From an uncultured Ruminococcus sp. (GTDB lineage: Bacteria > Bacillota > Clostridia > Oscillospirales > Ruminococcaceae): a DNA stretch of 59,021 bases. The stretch is taken from NCBI GenBank assembly GCA_947627175.1, contig CANQVA010000012.1, positions 1 through 59,021 of the forward strand. Reading direction: 5' to 3'. The translations under genes were made by a program, and so were the position numbers. Below the pieces are notes generated by a model. The model saw only the letters and a program-made list of their open reading frames with translations, searched no databases and had not been told where the DNA came from. Shown here one piece after another: positions 42,236 to 52,413 of the stretch. The stretch's first letter is position 1; every line of letters starts with the position of its first letter.

Positions 42236-43469
42236 AAAACTTTCACCAAAGCAAAAACTGACTATGAACTGGTGGAAAAATCCAAAGTATTCCGATTATG
42301 ATGCAGTAATATGCGACGGTGCAGTAAGAAGCGGTAAAACGCTTTCAATGTCGCTGGGGTTTATATTCTGGGCATCGTCGGAATTTGACGGCGGTGCTTT
42401 TGCCGTATGCGGTAAAACTGTAACTTCACTCCGCAGGAATGTTATAACTCCGCTTATTCCCGTATTAAAGGAATACGGTTTCACCTGTATTGAAAAAGTA
42501 AGCCGAAACTATATTGACATAACTTTTATCGGCAGAACTAACCGCTTTTATCTTTTCGGTGGTAAAGACGAAGGCTCTGCCTCACTGATTCAGGGTATCA
42601 CTCTTTCAGGCGTTTTTCTTGACGAAGTTGCTCTTATGCCGAGGTCATTCGTTGAGCAGGCTCTTGCAAGATGTTCTGTAAACGGTTCTAAAATGTGGTT
42701 TAACTGCAATCCCGACAATCCGAGTCACTGGTTTTATAATGAGTGGATTAAAAAGGCGGCTGAAAAACACGCTTTATACATTCATTTTACAATGGATGAT
42801 AACCCTTCTCTTTCCGTGAAACTGAAAAAACGTTATAAACGGCTTTATTCAGGCACTTTCTATGAACGTTTTGTTCTGGGAAAATGGACAGCATCAGAGG
42901 GTATTGTATATCCTATGTTCAGCAGGGAAAATCATGTTTACAGCGGAGAAATTAAGTGCGAACGTTTTGTTATATCATGTGATTACGGCACGGTTAATCC
43001 GTCGTCCTTTGGTCTGTGGGGATTAAGTAACAATATATGGTACAGAATTAAAGAGTATTATTATTCCTCAAAAAAAGAGGGCGTTTCCCGTACAGATGAA
43101 GAACATTATACCGCTCTTGAAGAACTTGCCGGCAACAGAAATATCAGCAGGGTTATCGTTGACCCGTCCGCAGCAAGTTTTATTGAGTGTATCCGCAGAC
43201 ACGGTAAATTCAGAGTGGTTAAAGCTAACAACGATGTAATTACAGGTATTCGTCATGTAAGTACTGCACTTAAACAGAATAAACTCCGTTTCAATGAGGC
43301 GTGCAAGGATATTATAAGGGAGTTTTCGCTATACTGTTGGAATGAAAAGTCAGGTACAGATTCTCCCATCAAGGAAAATGACCATGCTATGGACGATATG
43401 CGTTATTTTGTTATGGATACATTATCTGAGAATGATGACAGCTTTTTTGCTCTCTCTGTAGCAAGATAA
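42216..43469 (+). CDS. Phage-type terminase large subunit
   Basis: A 417-residue packaging motor of the PBSX-like family. Walker A is CDGAVRSGKTLSMSLG near residue 30, Walker B GVFLDEVALMPR near 133, the coupling Asn lies in WFNCNPDNPSHW near 164, and the nuclease domain shows SCDYGTVNPSSFG near 250, VIVDPSAASF near 313 and NDHAMDDMRYFV near 388, the three acidic clusters. Both ATPase and nuclease residues are preserved, so the enzyme should be active. Start GTG, inside the end of the small subunit gene. Confidence 0.93.
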   Translation: MNRLTIEKLSPKQKLTMNWWKNPKYSDYDAVICDGAVRSGKTLSMSLGFIFWASSEFDGGAFAVCGKTVTSLRRNVITPLIPVLKEYGFTCIEKVSRNYIDITFIGRTNRFYLFGGKDEGSASLIQGITLSGVFLDEVALMPRSFVEQALARCSVNGSKMWFNCNPDNPSHWFYNEWIKKAAEKHALYIHFTMDDNPSLSVKLKKRYKRLYSGTFYERFVLGKWTASEGIVYPMFSRENHVYSGEIKCERFVISCDYGTVNPSSFGLWGLSNNIWYRIKEYYYSSKKEGVSRTDEEHYTALEELAGNRNISRVIVDPSAASFIECIRRHGKFRVVKANNDVITGIRHVSTALKQNKLRFNEACKDIIREFSLYCWNEKSGTDSPIKENDHAMDDMRYFVMDTLSENDDSFFALSVAR

Positions 43470-43517
43470 TCAAATCAAATAATTAAAATCACCGTTCAGA
43501 AATATAAAGGAGGAAAA

Positions 43518-44651
43518 ATGAAATTTTTTAAAAAGAAATCAGTTCCGAAAGCCGTTCCCGAATTGATTACTGCACAAAGAAATTCTTCATGCAATATCAG
43601 TCTTCCATCTGTTATAGAGCCGTTTGAAAAAGAACTCTATGACCGTTTGCGTAATGCTGTACCTATTGTTGATGCCGCACTTATGAAAATTATACGGCTT
43701 ACAGGGGGATTCAAAGTAGTATGTTCAGATGAAAGACTTCAGTTACAGCTTGACAATTTTCTTGAAAATGTTCCTGTAGGTTTTAATGGAAAATCCGTTA
43801 ATACTTTTGCTGATAACTTTCTTGACAGTCTGCTTACTTATGGCAGTGCAGTCGGTGAAATATCGCTTGATTCTTCAGGAAAACGCATTGCAGGTTTATG
43901 GAATGGTGATATTTCATCAGTCCGTGTAACTTCGGGTGAAAATCCTTTTGTAAGGCAATATGCAGTAAGGGACGGTGAAGGTCATGAAAGAATTATATCA
44001 CACCCTGAAAGGATTCTGTATTCCTCACTTACGGGAGGCAGACCGCTTTTGCGTGGTATTCCGTCACTCAGCAGTATTCTTATGCGTATTTATGAGTGTA
44101 TAGGGCAGAATTTTGACCGTGCCGGAAATGTACGCTATGCCGTCACATATAAGCCGTCATCTGATTCCGGCGATTTTGCATATTCACGTGAAAGAGCCGT
44201 GCAGATTGCAAAAGAATGGGCGGACGGTATGAATTCGGCAAAGTACGGACAAGTAAAGGACTTTGTTGCGGTTGGTGACATTGATATAAAAGTTATCGGT
44301 GCAGAAAATCAACTTTTTGATACAAATGTTCCTGTACGTCAACTTCTTGAACAGATTATTGCAAAACTTTCAATACCGCCGTTTCTTCTCGGTCTGAATT
44401 GGAATACTACGGAGAGAATGTCATATCAGCAGGCGGATATTCTCACATCTGAACTTGAATATTACCGTCGCTTGCTTACTCCGGTAATATGTGAAATAGG
44501 AAATTCGTTTATCTGTTCGATAGGTGCAGACGCTGTATGCAGTGTCGAATGGGACAACATCAATTTACAAGATGAATCTGCTCTTGCTGAAGCAAGACTT
44601 AAAAATGCACAGGCAAGGGAAATTGAAATCCGTCTTGAAAATCTTGAATAA
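43518..44651 (+). CDS. Phage-type portal protein
   Basis: A 377-residue protein that would form the dodecameric DNA entry ring. DAALMKIIRLTGGFKV near residue 52, DNFLDSLLTYGSAVGE near 97, PERILYSSLTGGRPLLRGIPSLS near 157 and LSIPPFLLGLNWNTTERMSYQQADI near 290 match the portal fold: stem, wing and crown. It is somewhat shorter than many portals (400-500 residues), with a reduced C-terminal crown. AAAGGAGG precedes the ATG. Confidence 0.88.
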   Translation: MKFFKKKSVPKAVPELITAQRNSSCNISLPSVIEPFEKELYDRLRNAVPIVDAALMKIIRLTGGFKVVCSDERLQLQLDNFLENVPVGFNGKSVNTFADNFLDSLLTYGSAVGEISLDSSGKRIAGLWNGDISSVRVTSGENPFVRQYAVRDGEGHERIISHPERILYSSLTGGRPLLRGIPSLSSILMRIYECIGQNFDRAGNVRYAVTYKPSSDSGDFAYSRERAVQIAKEWADGMNSAKYGQVKDFVAVGDIDIKVIGAENQLFDTNVPVRQLLEQIIAKLSIPPFLLGLNWNTTERMSYQQADILTSELEYYRRLLTPVICEIGNSFICSIGADAVCSVEWDNINLQDESALAEARLKNAQAREIEIRLENLE

Positions 44652-44674
44652 AATTATTTTGGAGGTATATTTAT

Positions 44675-45634
44675 ATGTACAATGATGTCAAACTTGAAAA
44701 AGGTCTTTACAATCTTAGCGGAAAGTCTTTTACTACCGCACTTGAGGAGCTTGACCCCTCGTCTGCTTATTGCGGTACTCCTATGGAAAAACTTGATGCT
44801 TTTGAAAGACAGTTAAAGCGTTTCAATATCAGAATTGCAGGCTCTGACTGTGACCGTGTGGAAAAATTCTTCTCATCAACTGAAACAGCTGTACTCTTTC
44901 CTGAATTTGTAACACGCTGTATAAGAAAAGGTTTTGACGAAACTGTTCTTTCTTCAATATGTGCAGTAAAGACAATAAGTGAAAGTTCACAGTATCTCGG
45001 TTGTGTGCTTGACGATTCAGCCGAATATAAAACATCTGAAGAAGCATCAGTTCTTCCGACAGCTACTGTCAAGGAAAGTCCTACAACTACTATACTTTCA
45101 AAGTATGGCAGGCTTATCAATGCATCTTATGAGGCTGTACGTCAGCAGAGACTTGACGTATTCGGTGTAATGCTCAGAAGTATAGGTGTGAAACTTGCTG
45201 TTTCAGTCGTAAAAAAAGCCGTATCTGTTCTTGAAACGGGAGCGGAATCAATTTCTGTTTCTGCTCTTACGTATGACGCACTCGCACAACTTTACGGCAG
45301 TTTTGAATGCTTTAATATGAATACTGTTATTGCATCTCCTGAATCTGCTTCAAAAATTGCAGCTATGGAACAATTGGCAGATACTCCAATATGTGCAGAC
45401 GGAAAAATGGTTTTGCCTTTTGGTTCAGAACTTGTGAAAACTTCTGCTCTTGAAAGCAATACTATTATCGGCATAGACCGTAATTTTGCCCTTGAATTTA
45501 TTACAAGCTCAAATCTTGTTATGGAAACAGATAAACTTATTGACCGTCAGCTTGACCAGATTACAGTTTCAATTACCTGTGGTTTCAGAAAAATTACTTC
45601 AGATGCTGTAAAGGTACTTAAAGTTACTGCATAA
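44675..45634 (+). CDS. Major capsid protein (HK97-like fold)
   Basis: A 319-residue protein following the portal gene. The N-terminal 95 residues look like a helical delta or scaffold segment; KTISESSQYLGCVLDDSAEYKT near 105 starts the E-loop and P-domain, and TYDALAQLYGSFECFNMNTVIASPES near 210 with LPFGSELVKTSALESNTIIGID near 257 fit the A-domain. This is judged by position, size and residue pattern, with moderate certainty about the exact family. GGAGG precedes the ATG. A strong hairpin follows its stop codon. Confidence 0.78.
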   Translation: MYNDVKLEKGLYNLSGKSFTTALEELDPSSAYCGTPMEKLDAFERQLKRFNIRIAGSDCDRVEKFFSSTETAVLFPEFVTRCIRKGFDETVLSSICAVKTISESSQYLGCVLDDSAEYKTSEEASVLPTATVKESPTTTILSKYGRLINASYEAVRQQRLDVFGVMLRSIGVKLAVSVVKKAVSVLETGAESISVSALTYDALAQLYGSFECFNMNTVIASPESASKIAAMEQLADTPICADGKMVLPFGSELVKTSALESNTIIGIDRNFALEFITSSNLVMETDKLIDRQLDQITVSITCGFRKITSDAVKVLKVTA

Positions 45635-45648
45635 TAAGACTATAAAAG

Positions 45649-45674
45649 GGGAGTGTATGTAAAAATACACTCCC
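45649..45674 (+). terminator. Intercistronic hairpin after the capsid gene
   Basis: GGGAGTGTAT (45649-45658) pairs perfectly with ATACACTCCC (45665-45674) around GTAAAA, followed by GCAATTTT. The weak T run suggests partial termination or RNA protection, giving more capsid than downstream protein. Confidence 0.6.
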
Positions 45675-45700
45675 GCAATTTTAATGAAAGGATATTTTTT

Positions 45701-46531
45701 ATGAATCAGGAAATACTTGATAAGATAAACAAATTCACACGCAGACCCCTTAAAGATGAGGAAGTATATACTTTTTCCGTTATTCTTTGTGATAATGACA
45801 TAGACCGTGACTATGAATGTTTTTCTGATGATGCTCTTGAAACGCTTGCTGAAAAATTTATAGGCAAGACGGGTATATTTGACCATAACCCTACAACTTC
45901 AAATCAGAATGCACGCATTTTTGATACTGAAATAGTTACCGATAATGAACGTATCACAAAGTGCGGAAAGCCGTATAAATATCTTAAAGCAGATGCTTAT
46001 ATGGTGCGTACAGGTGAAAACGGTACTCTTATTGCCGAAATTGACGGCGGTATAAAAAAAGAAGTAAGTATTTCATGCAGTACCGGACGAAAAGAATGTT
46101 CAATATGTGGCTGTAACAAAGTTGTCGGAAGATGTGCCCATGTTGGCGGAAGAAAATACAATGAGAAAGTTTGTCATACTGTTCTGAGTGATATAACGGA
46201 CGCTTATGAATGGAGTTTCGTTGCTGTTCCTGCACAGGTAAATGCAGGTGTTACGAAACATTTCAGCGGTGACAGCGTGAACGCCGTTTCAGACTATGAT
46301 ATAAAAATGGTCAACGACGAATTAAAGCGTGATATACGCAGACTTGCTTTTTTTACAGGCGGAAAACCTGCTGTTGATTCTGCAATGACTTCAGCGGAAT
46401 TTATGAATACAAAACAACTTATAGATATGAAGAAATCATTTGAAAAACGTGTTTCGCCGTCGGGTGTTGAAGTACAGATTATGCCCGAAAAGGAAAATAG
46501 TTTTTCTGCTGATGAATTTTTGATGAAGTAG
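45701..46531 (+). CDS. Prohead protease-like protein
   Basis: A 276-residue protein resembling phage prohead maturation proteases. IFDHNPTTSNQNARIF near residue 66 carries the expected catalytic His, KEVSISCSTGRKECSICG near 121 the Ser, and DAYEWSFVAVPAQVNAGVTKHF near 165 the conserved end of the domain. Four Cys and a His around residue 128-146 may bind zinc, an unusual addition. It lies after the capsid gene; in most phages it lies between portal and capsid. The ATG at 45701 is preferred (AAAGGA upstream); a frame from 45653 would read through the hairpin. Confidence 0.78.
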   Translation: MNQEILDKINKFTRRPLKDEEVYTFSVILCDNDIDRDYECFSDDALETLAEKFIGKTGIFDHNPTTSNQNARIFDTEIVTDNERITKCGKPYKYLKADAYMVRTGENGTLIAEIDGGIKKEVSISCSTGRKECSICGCNKVVGRCAHVGGRKYNEKVCHTVLSDITDAYEWSFVAVPAQVNAGVTKHFSGDSVNAVSDYDIKMVNDELKRDIRRLAFFTGGKPAVDSAMTSAEFMNTKQLIDMKKSFEKRVSPSGVEVQIMPEKENSFSADEFLMK

Positions 46532-46540
46532 GAGAAAAAT

Positions 46541-46906
46541 ATGAATATTGAATCTGTAAAAACTCTTTTTACACTTTTTTCAGGAGAGGAGGCTTCTGAA
46601 AACTTCATTCCTGTTATAACACTTGCAGTTTCAGAGGTTGAAAAAATGCTTTTGCCCGAATCTGACCCTACAGACGTAAGACTTGATTTTCTTTGTGCAT
46701 CAATAGCAAATAACCGTTTACAGCAGATTTATTCTGCACGTGAACGCTCTGAATTTACTGTTGCCGGAAAAATGCTCAAAGAATCACAAAATACTGCCCT
46801 TGCATATTCTGAAAAACTTGTGCGTGACTATATGAATATGTGTGAAGATTTGATAAAGCCGAAAACTTTTGTTTTTATGGGTTTTTCATACGGAACGGGG
46901 GAATAG
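46541..46906 (+). CDS. Head-tail connector-like protein
   Basis: A 121-residue mostly helical protein. Its position after the head genes, its size and the start ESVKTLFTLFSGEE...NFIPVITLAVSEVEKML resemble gp6/YqbG-type head completion proteins that bind beneath the portal ring. No catalytic motif is expected. AGGAGAAAAAT leads into the ATG, ten bases after the protease stop. Confidence 0.65.
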   Translation: MNIESVKTLFTLFSGEEASENFIPVITLAVSEVEKMLLPESDPTDVRLDFLCASIANNRLQQIYSARERSEFTVAGKMLKESQNTALAYSEKLVRDYMNMCEDLIKPKTFVFMGFSYGTGE

Positions 46907-46909
46907 TTC

Positions 46910-47320
46910 ATGATTGACGGCATTATAAAAGAAATTATAAAAAATCTTTCTGACAACGGTGTAACGCCTGTTTACAGTGCTTTTGACGCTGTTGCAATTG
47001 ACAGAAAAAACAGGGGTTTTTTTACTGTAGTAAATATTGGTTCTTTTGAACTTCAAACGCCGATTTATTCGGAATTTACAGCTTTCGTACCTTATAGGGC
47101 GGATATTGATATAATTGTTACTGCTCCTGAAAATTACCGCATGGAAAAGTTATATGAATATTTTTCGGATAATATTCAACCTGCTGTTATGGAATTTTCG
47201 GGAATGAATTGTTCATTAAGAAAAATTTCAATAAAGCATGATTCAAATATAAACCGCTTTACACTTACAGCAAGACTTTCTGTAAGCGGTATAAATAAGT
47301 TTGAAAGGAAAAGTGAATGA
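46910..47320 (+). CDS. Tail terminator/minor tail-like protein
   Basis: A 136-residue protein starting four bases after the connector gene. The alternating strand-helix pattern (FFTVVNIGSFELQTPIYSEF, YRADIDIIVTAPENYRMEKLYEYF) and the size fit tail terminator or tail completion proteins of myophages, which cap the tube at the neck. The call rests mainly on gene order. The stop overlaps the next start as ATGA. Confidence 0.6.
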   Translation: MIDGIIKEIIKNLSDNGVTPVYSAFDAVAIDRKNRGFFTVVNIGSFELQTPIYSEFTAFVPYRADIDIIVTAPENYRMEKLYEYFSDNIQPAVMEFSGMNCSLRKISIKHDSNINRFTLTARLSVSGINKFERKSE

Positions 47321-47703
47321 GTATAATTAACATACATAAGTCAGTCCCTGTTAAAATAGGGGATATTGTACTTTATTGTGAGAAGTTTAAAGCATCGGGA
47401 ATAAAGAATTATTCTGAACAGAATACCGTGTCAGGCGACGTGACTATTACAAATTCAGGAAAAAAAGCCGTCCGCCTTATATTCAGCGGACGTATATGCG
47501 ATGAAAGCAATCTGCTTTATTTTCCGGTATATATAAATAATCTTATGGAGGATAACGGCACATTCAATATTGAATATAAAAATGTGATTTTCGGAGAATG
47601 CAGAATACAATCATTTGTTACTGATGATAATAATGATGATTTTATTTCGGCAACAGTTACTGTAATATCAACGCAAATCAATATTAAAAATGAGGAATTA
47701 TAA
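47317..47703 (+). CDS. Small phage tail or baseplate protein
   Basis: A 128-residue, almost all-beta protein (VKIGDIVLYCEKFKASG, GDVTITNSGKKAVRLIFSGRI). It lies where a tube or an initiator-like protein would be. A tail tube subunit, a LysM-less XkdP-like protein or the N-terminal domain of a DNA circularisation protein are all possible; I cannot decide. Coupled to both neighbours by overlaps (ATGA upstream, TAATG downstream). Confidence 0.5.
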   Translation: MSIINIHKSVPVKIGDIVLYCEKFKASGIKNYSEQNTVSGDVTITNSGKKAVRLIFSGRICDESNLLYFPVYINNLMEDNGTFNIEYKNVIFGECRIQSFVTDDNNDDFISATVTVISTQINIKNEEL

Positions 47704-48623
47704 TGAATGCTTATGTTGTTTTAAAAAATATAGACGGTTCTGAAAAAGCCTTTGAAAAACTGCTTTCTTTCACTTTCAGAAAAGATGCATATCAGCCTTA
47801 TACTTCATTCGGTGCAAAAATTTCCGCTGATTTCTATGAATTGGAAACAGTCAGTGAAGTTATGTTTTTCATAGACAACAGGCTGATACATCATGGTCTT
47901 GCCGATAATATTATCGTTACGACTTCAGGCGGAAAAGATATTATTTCTGTTTCGTCAAGAAGTTTTACATCTATGCTTATACAGAATCAGATAGAAACAG
48001 GGCTGAAAACCAATATATCAGTAAATACTCTTATGGACAGTTTTTATAAACTGCCTTATGTTACACATGAGGACAATTCTGAAATCAGTTATATTTATGT
48101 AAAAAGCAATTCAAATATGTGGGACGGTATTGTGAATCTTTCATATAAAGTATGCGGAACTTATCCATATATAAGGGGAACAAACTGTATAAGGGTAACG
48201 CCTGTTGAAAATCCGTCTGAATTTTCATATCATGATAATCAGATTTTGTCAAAGGGCATTTCTACAGCAGGTCGAAAGCTGATTAGTCATTTTCATATGT
48301 CTGATTTAGAAGGAAATTTCGGAGAATTTGAACTTGAAGACAGTGAAGTTATTGAACAGAATATTGTCCGTCATCGTTTTTTTGAACTTGACAGGCAATT
48401 TCTTTATGAACCTCAGCAGGCACTTGAATACCGTTCAAAATTTACTTCCCGTGCACGAAAAAGACTTTTCTGCACATACAGTGGTTATAGCGGTGAGGAC
48501 TTATTCGACTTGGCAACTTTCGGAATTGTCTGCAATGAACGTATAGGTGCGGTGACAATAAGCGGAAACAGTTCGGGAATTATTACAGAAATAAGTGTAT
48601 ACAGAGACAAGTTCCTTACATAG
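47703..48623 (+). CDS. Baseplate hub-like protein (XkdQ/gpD type)
   Basis: A 306-residue protein resembling the hub of contractile tails. FFIDNRLIHHGLADNIIVTTSGGKDIISVSSRSFTSMLIQNQ (about 57-99) is the first beta-domain pattern of gpD/XkdQ proteins, followed by the helical NTLMDSFYKLPYV insertion and a C-terminal barrel (FGIVCNERIGAVTISGNSSGIITEISVYRD). It is the last gene of the run. No tape measure, sheath, spike, baseplate wedge or fibre gene accompanies it. Confidence 0.7.
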   Translation: MNAYVVLKNIDGSEKAFEKLLSFTFRKDAYQPYTSFGAKISADFYELETVSEVMFFIDNRLIHHGLADNIIVTTSGGKDIISVSSRSFTSMLIQNQIETGLKTNISVNTLMDSFYKLPYVTHEDNSEISYIYVKSNSNMWDGIVNLSYKVCGTYPYIRGTNCIRVTPVENPSEFSYHDNQILSKGISTAGRKLISHFHMSDLEGNFGEFELEDSEVIEQNIVRHRFFELDRQFLYEPQQALEYRSKFTSRARKRLFCTYSGYSGEDLFDLATFGIVCNERIGAVTISGNSSGIITEISVYRDKFLT

Positions 48624-48685
48624 CACATATGACATATAATATAAGGGCATAGCCTGAATAATATGTTTTTTCGTAAGGAGAATAT

Positions 48686-48940
48686 ATGGAAAACCTTATC
48701 GGACTGAACACCCTTAAAGAGTGCGAAACAGGACAGGTTGAAAAAATGTCAATCAGCGGAAAAATGAGAAATCGTCTAAGCGATTTGGGACTTATTGAGG
48801 GAACGTGTGTTGAATGTCTGCACAAAACGTCAGGTGAAGGGCTTTCAGCTTATCTAATAAGGGGAGCAGTTATTGCACTAAGGGCAGAAGATACATCATA
48901 TATAAAAGTCAGAATTATTGACAGAAAAAACGGTACATGA
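48686..48940 (+). CDS. feoA: FeoA-domain protein
   Basis: An 84-residue SH3-like FeoA domain: MSISGKMRNRLSDLGLIEGTCVECLHKTSGEGLSAYLIRGAVIALR... carries the RLxDLGLxEGT core and the final ALR. FeoA helps the FeoB iron(II) transporter, but no feoB is nearby, so a separate regulatory role is possible. TAAGGAG precedes the ATG, and a TATAAT near 48634 may give it a promoter of its own. The stop codon lies in the terminator stem. Confidence 0.82.
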   Translation: MENLIGLNTLKECETGQVEKMSISGKMRNRLSDLGLIEGTCVECLHKTSGEGLSAYLIRGAVIALRAEDTSYIKVRIIDRKNGT

Positions 48941-48958
48941 AAATGTACCGTTTTTTTA
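48930..48958 (+). terminator. Terminator of feoA, shared with convergent guaB
   Basis: ACGGTACAT (48930-48938), GAAA tetraloop, ATGTACCGT (48943-48951), then TTTTTT. On the minus strand AAAAAA precedes the stem, so it may serve guaB poorly. Confidence 0.88.
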
Positions 48959-48964
48959 TTTATC

Positions 48965-50485
<1,521 letters not shown>

Positions 50486-50497
50486 TTATTACTTTTA

Positions 50498-50526
50498 ATA
50501 ATACTCTTTTTTATGATTTATGTCAA
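50498..50526 (-). promoter_or_regulatory. Promoter of guaB
   Basis: On the minus strand TTGACA (50526-50521), 17 bases, TATTAT (50503-50498). Confidence 0.8.
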
Positions 50527-50681
50527 TACTTTTGGCGGGGGAGATATATAGAACTTTTTTGTATAATTTTGAACTCTTTTGGCGAAAACGGCAATGTGAG
50601 AAATTTTTTTCACAAAAAATGTTATTATAAAAATTTTAATATATAATTTGTATGTGTTAAAATGATATGAACTCAAAAAAA

Positions 50682-50752
50682 TAGAAATTCCAACCGAGAT
50701 ATGGTATAATAATTTTACCACAAACAAAAATACCGACTCAGAGGAATTTCTA
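50682..50752. repeat. 71-bp segment bounded by 10-bp inverted repeats
   Basis: TAGAAATTCC (50682-50691) and GGAATTTCTA (50743-50752) bound an AT-rich stretch containing a TATAAT. It lies between guaB and the IS1-like remnant. It may be a decayed IS end or a hairpin; no target duplication is seen. Confidence 0.45.
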
Positions 50753-50820
50753 ATGAATATTATAACATAAGAAGCCAGAAAACATCAAGCGGTAGTAAAC
50801 GGGGGCGACTAAAAGCGTTG

Positions 50821-51475
50821 TTAAAGAAAATCAACGACAGAGAAAGGAAGTTCAATGGCTTTTTTATGCTGATGATATTTATATTTAGCTAAACCGAAGC
50901 GGTTGTAAGCATCAATAAATACAGCAACAACAGCATAAAGTGTTTCAATTTTTCGGGAAAAGCATCTGCTTTTTCTTGCGAGAATGGGAATATAATGGCG
51001 TAAATCGGCATTTATGCTTTCAACATTATGTGTATCTTTTTTATCTCGTACATTACGAATGTGCCTTCCCGGAAAAACAACATCCATGTATCCGAAGTAT
51101 TCATCAGTAATAAAAATCAGCTTCAGGTGAATTGTCGACAATTTTTTGTATTCGTTCTCTTGATTTATCAGATGCAACATCAAAACCGACGATTAAACGT
51201 GGATTTCGGCTTATCATCGTTATTAAATAAACGTTTTCACGAGTTTTGAAATTACTTTTTTTTGCCTATAAACCAATAAAGTTCATCTGATTCACGCTCA
51301 GACGGCAAGTTTTCAACATCAAGATTTAGTTTTTTTATCCAGTTATAGACATTATACCGCAGTCTTTACACCTGCATCGCTGAGTTCCCGACCTATTATA
51401 CCCTATCTTAATTTGATTTTCTTGTTTCTTACAATTCGGACATATCTTTCCTTCTTCTATTGTTGCTTTTCTCAT
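50821..51475 (-). pseudogene. Decayed IS1-family transposase
   Basis: Three frames together give an IS1-like transposase. It starts at 51475 with MRKATIEEGKICPNCKKQEN and a zinc finger ending RCRCKDCG. The helix-turn-helix part is deleted, and YNWIKKLNLDVENLPSERES continues in another frame to a stop after GKKK. A further shift gives RENVYLITMISRNPR to two stops (DFYY). The last frame, to 50821, holds NVESINADLRHYIPILARKS and ELPFSVVDFL. The element's outer part probably runs from about 50806 to 51535. It cannot make transposase itself but shows that this family has been active here. Confidence 0.85.
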
Positions 51476-51585
51476 ATACAACATCTTCTTGTGTTTTTTC
51501 TTTTATTATATCATAATATTCGTAATTTGTCCACTCCTAAGTCTGTACTGAAAATACAGGCTTTTTTCATGAAATTTGCTTATAA

Positions 51586-52254
51586 TCATTCTTTTTCAAG
51601 TTTAGCTCTTACAGTTACACGGCTTTGTCCGTTCAGTGTACAGGTGAAAAGAGTTAAATCCCATGAGGAATTTTTATTTTCAGACATTTGTTCAGGGTTA
51701 TATCCGTCTATATATTCAGTATACGCAACAACATATCTGTATTTATCGCCTAAAACATCTGTAAATATAATTTCGTCTCCCTCACTGAGATATTTTATTT
51801 GTCCGAAATGGCTGTTATAGTTATGTGCGGCAATAATAAAGTCATGCGTCTGTGGTGAACCCTCATAACGGCACGGTGCAATATTCAGATTCGGATAACT
51901 CCATTCGTTAAGCACGGGAAGTTCTATTCCCAAAGCCGTTAAAGTGATATATCCGCAATAATAACGCCCGTCAAGCTGTAATGATGGCATAGCATCGTTT
52001 TTTTCTTTCGGGTGTTCCTCGTCAAATTTTTCAAATACATTATCTCCGGATTTTATTTCAAATCCAAGTTCCTTTTCAATTTCAGTTAAACTTTCCTGTG
52101 GTACTTCGGGTATAAGGTCTTTCAGTCCGGCGAGGGCAGTCTGAGAATTTCGGAATGCTTCTTCACTTTCCCGATAATTGTGTACACATAAAAATACTGC
52201 TGAAAGTATCAGTATTATTCCGGAGGCAACCATTATTTTCCATAATTTATCCAT
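51586..52254 (-). CDS. Sortase
   Basis: A 222-residue membrane-anchored transpeptidase. One N-terminal helix (about 8-25) is followed by a stalk and the sortase barrel: GYITLTALGIELPVLNEWSY near residue 100, the catalytic His in IIAAHNYNSHFG near 140, the Cys in LTLFTCTLNGQSRV near 202 and the Arg in the last motif. The LFTC form differs from the usual TLxTC by one residue. Sortases fix LPxTG-type proteins to the cell wall; in ruminococci this includes the scaffoldin that holds the cellulosome, a tempting but unproven link. Subclass not certain. Confidence 0.87.
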   Translation of the reverse strand: MDKLWKIMVASGIILILSAVFLCVHNYRESEEAFRNSQTALAGLKDLIPEVPQESLTEIEKELGFEIKSGDNVFEKFDEEHPKEKNDAMPSLQLDGRYYCGYITLTALGIELPVLNEWSYPNLNIAPCRYEGSPQTHDFIIAAHNYNSHFGQIKYLSEGDEIIFTDVLGDKYRYVVAYTEYIDGYNPEQMSENKNSSWDLTLFTCTLNGQSRVTVRAKLEKE

Positions 52255-52263
52255 AGCTTTTCT

Positions 52264-52341
52264 CTACCAATTTACGCCGTCAGGAATATAATTTTTTCCG
52301 TCATCAGAAAAAACAATCAGTGCGGAATTTTCTGCCGACAT
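52264..52341 (-). CDS. Possible 25-codon leader frame before the sortase
   Basis: An ATG at 52341 opens a frame MSAENSALIVFSDDGKNYIP... of 25 codons ending nine bases before the sortase start. It lies in the leader made by the consensus promoter at 52385-52413. It may be a leader peptide or the end of a lost gene; no strong ribosome site is seen. Between it and 52586 no further gene is evident. Confidence 0.3.
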   Translation of the reverse strand: MSAENSALIVFSDDGKNYIPDGVNW

Positions 52342-52384
52342 TTTTATTCAGAAATAAGTGAACTATTTCTTTATTGTAATTATA

Positions 52385-52413
52385 ATTATATCATATATTC
52401 AGCATAGTGTCAA
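52385..52413 (-). promoter_or_regulatory. Consensus promoter upstream of the sortase
   Basis: On the minus strand TTGACA (52413-52408), 17 bases, TATAAT (52390-52385): exact consensus hexamers. Confidence 0.85.

Noticed and set aside
41747-48623. Ordinary complete prophage.
   Set aside because: No integrase, repressor, replication, lysis, tape measure or fibre genes and no attachment repeats are visible in the window.
48686-48940. feoA as part of the phage-like operon.
   Set aside because: It has a TATAAT and ribosome site of its own in the 62-base gap and belongs to a host iron-transport family.
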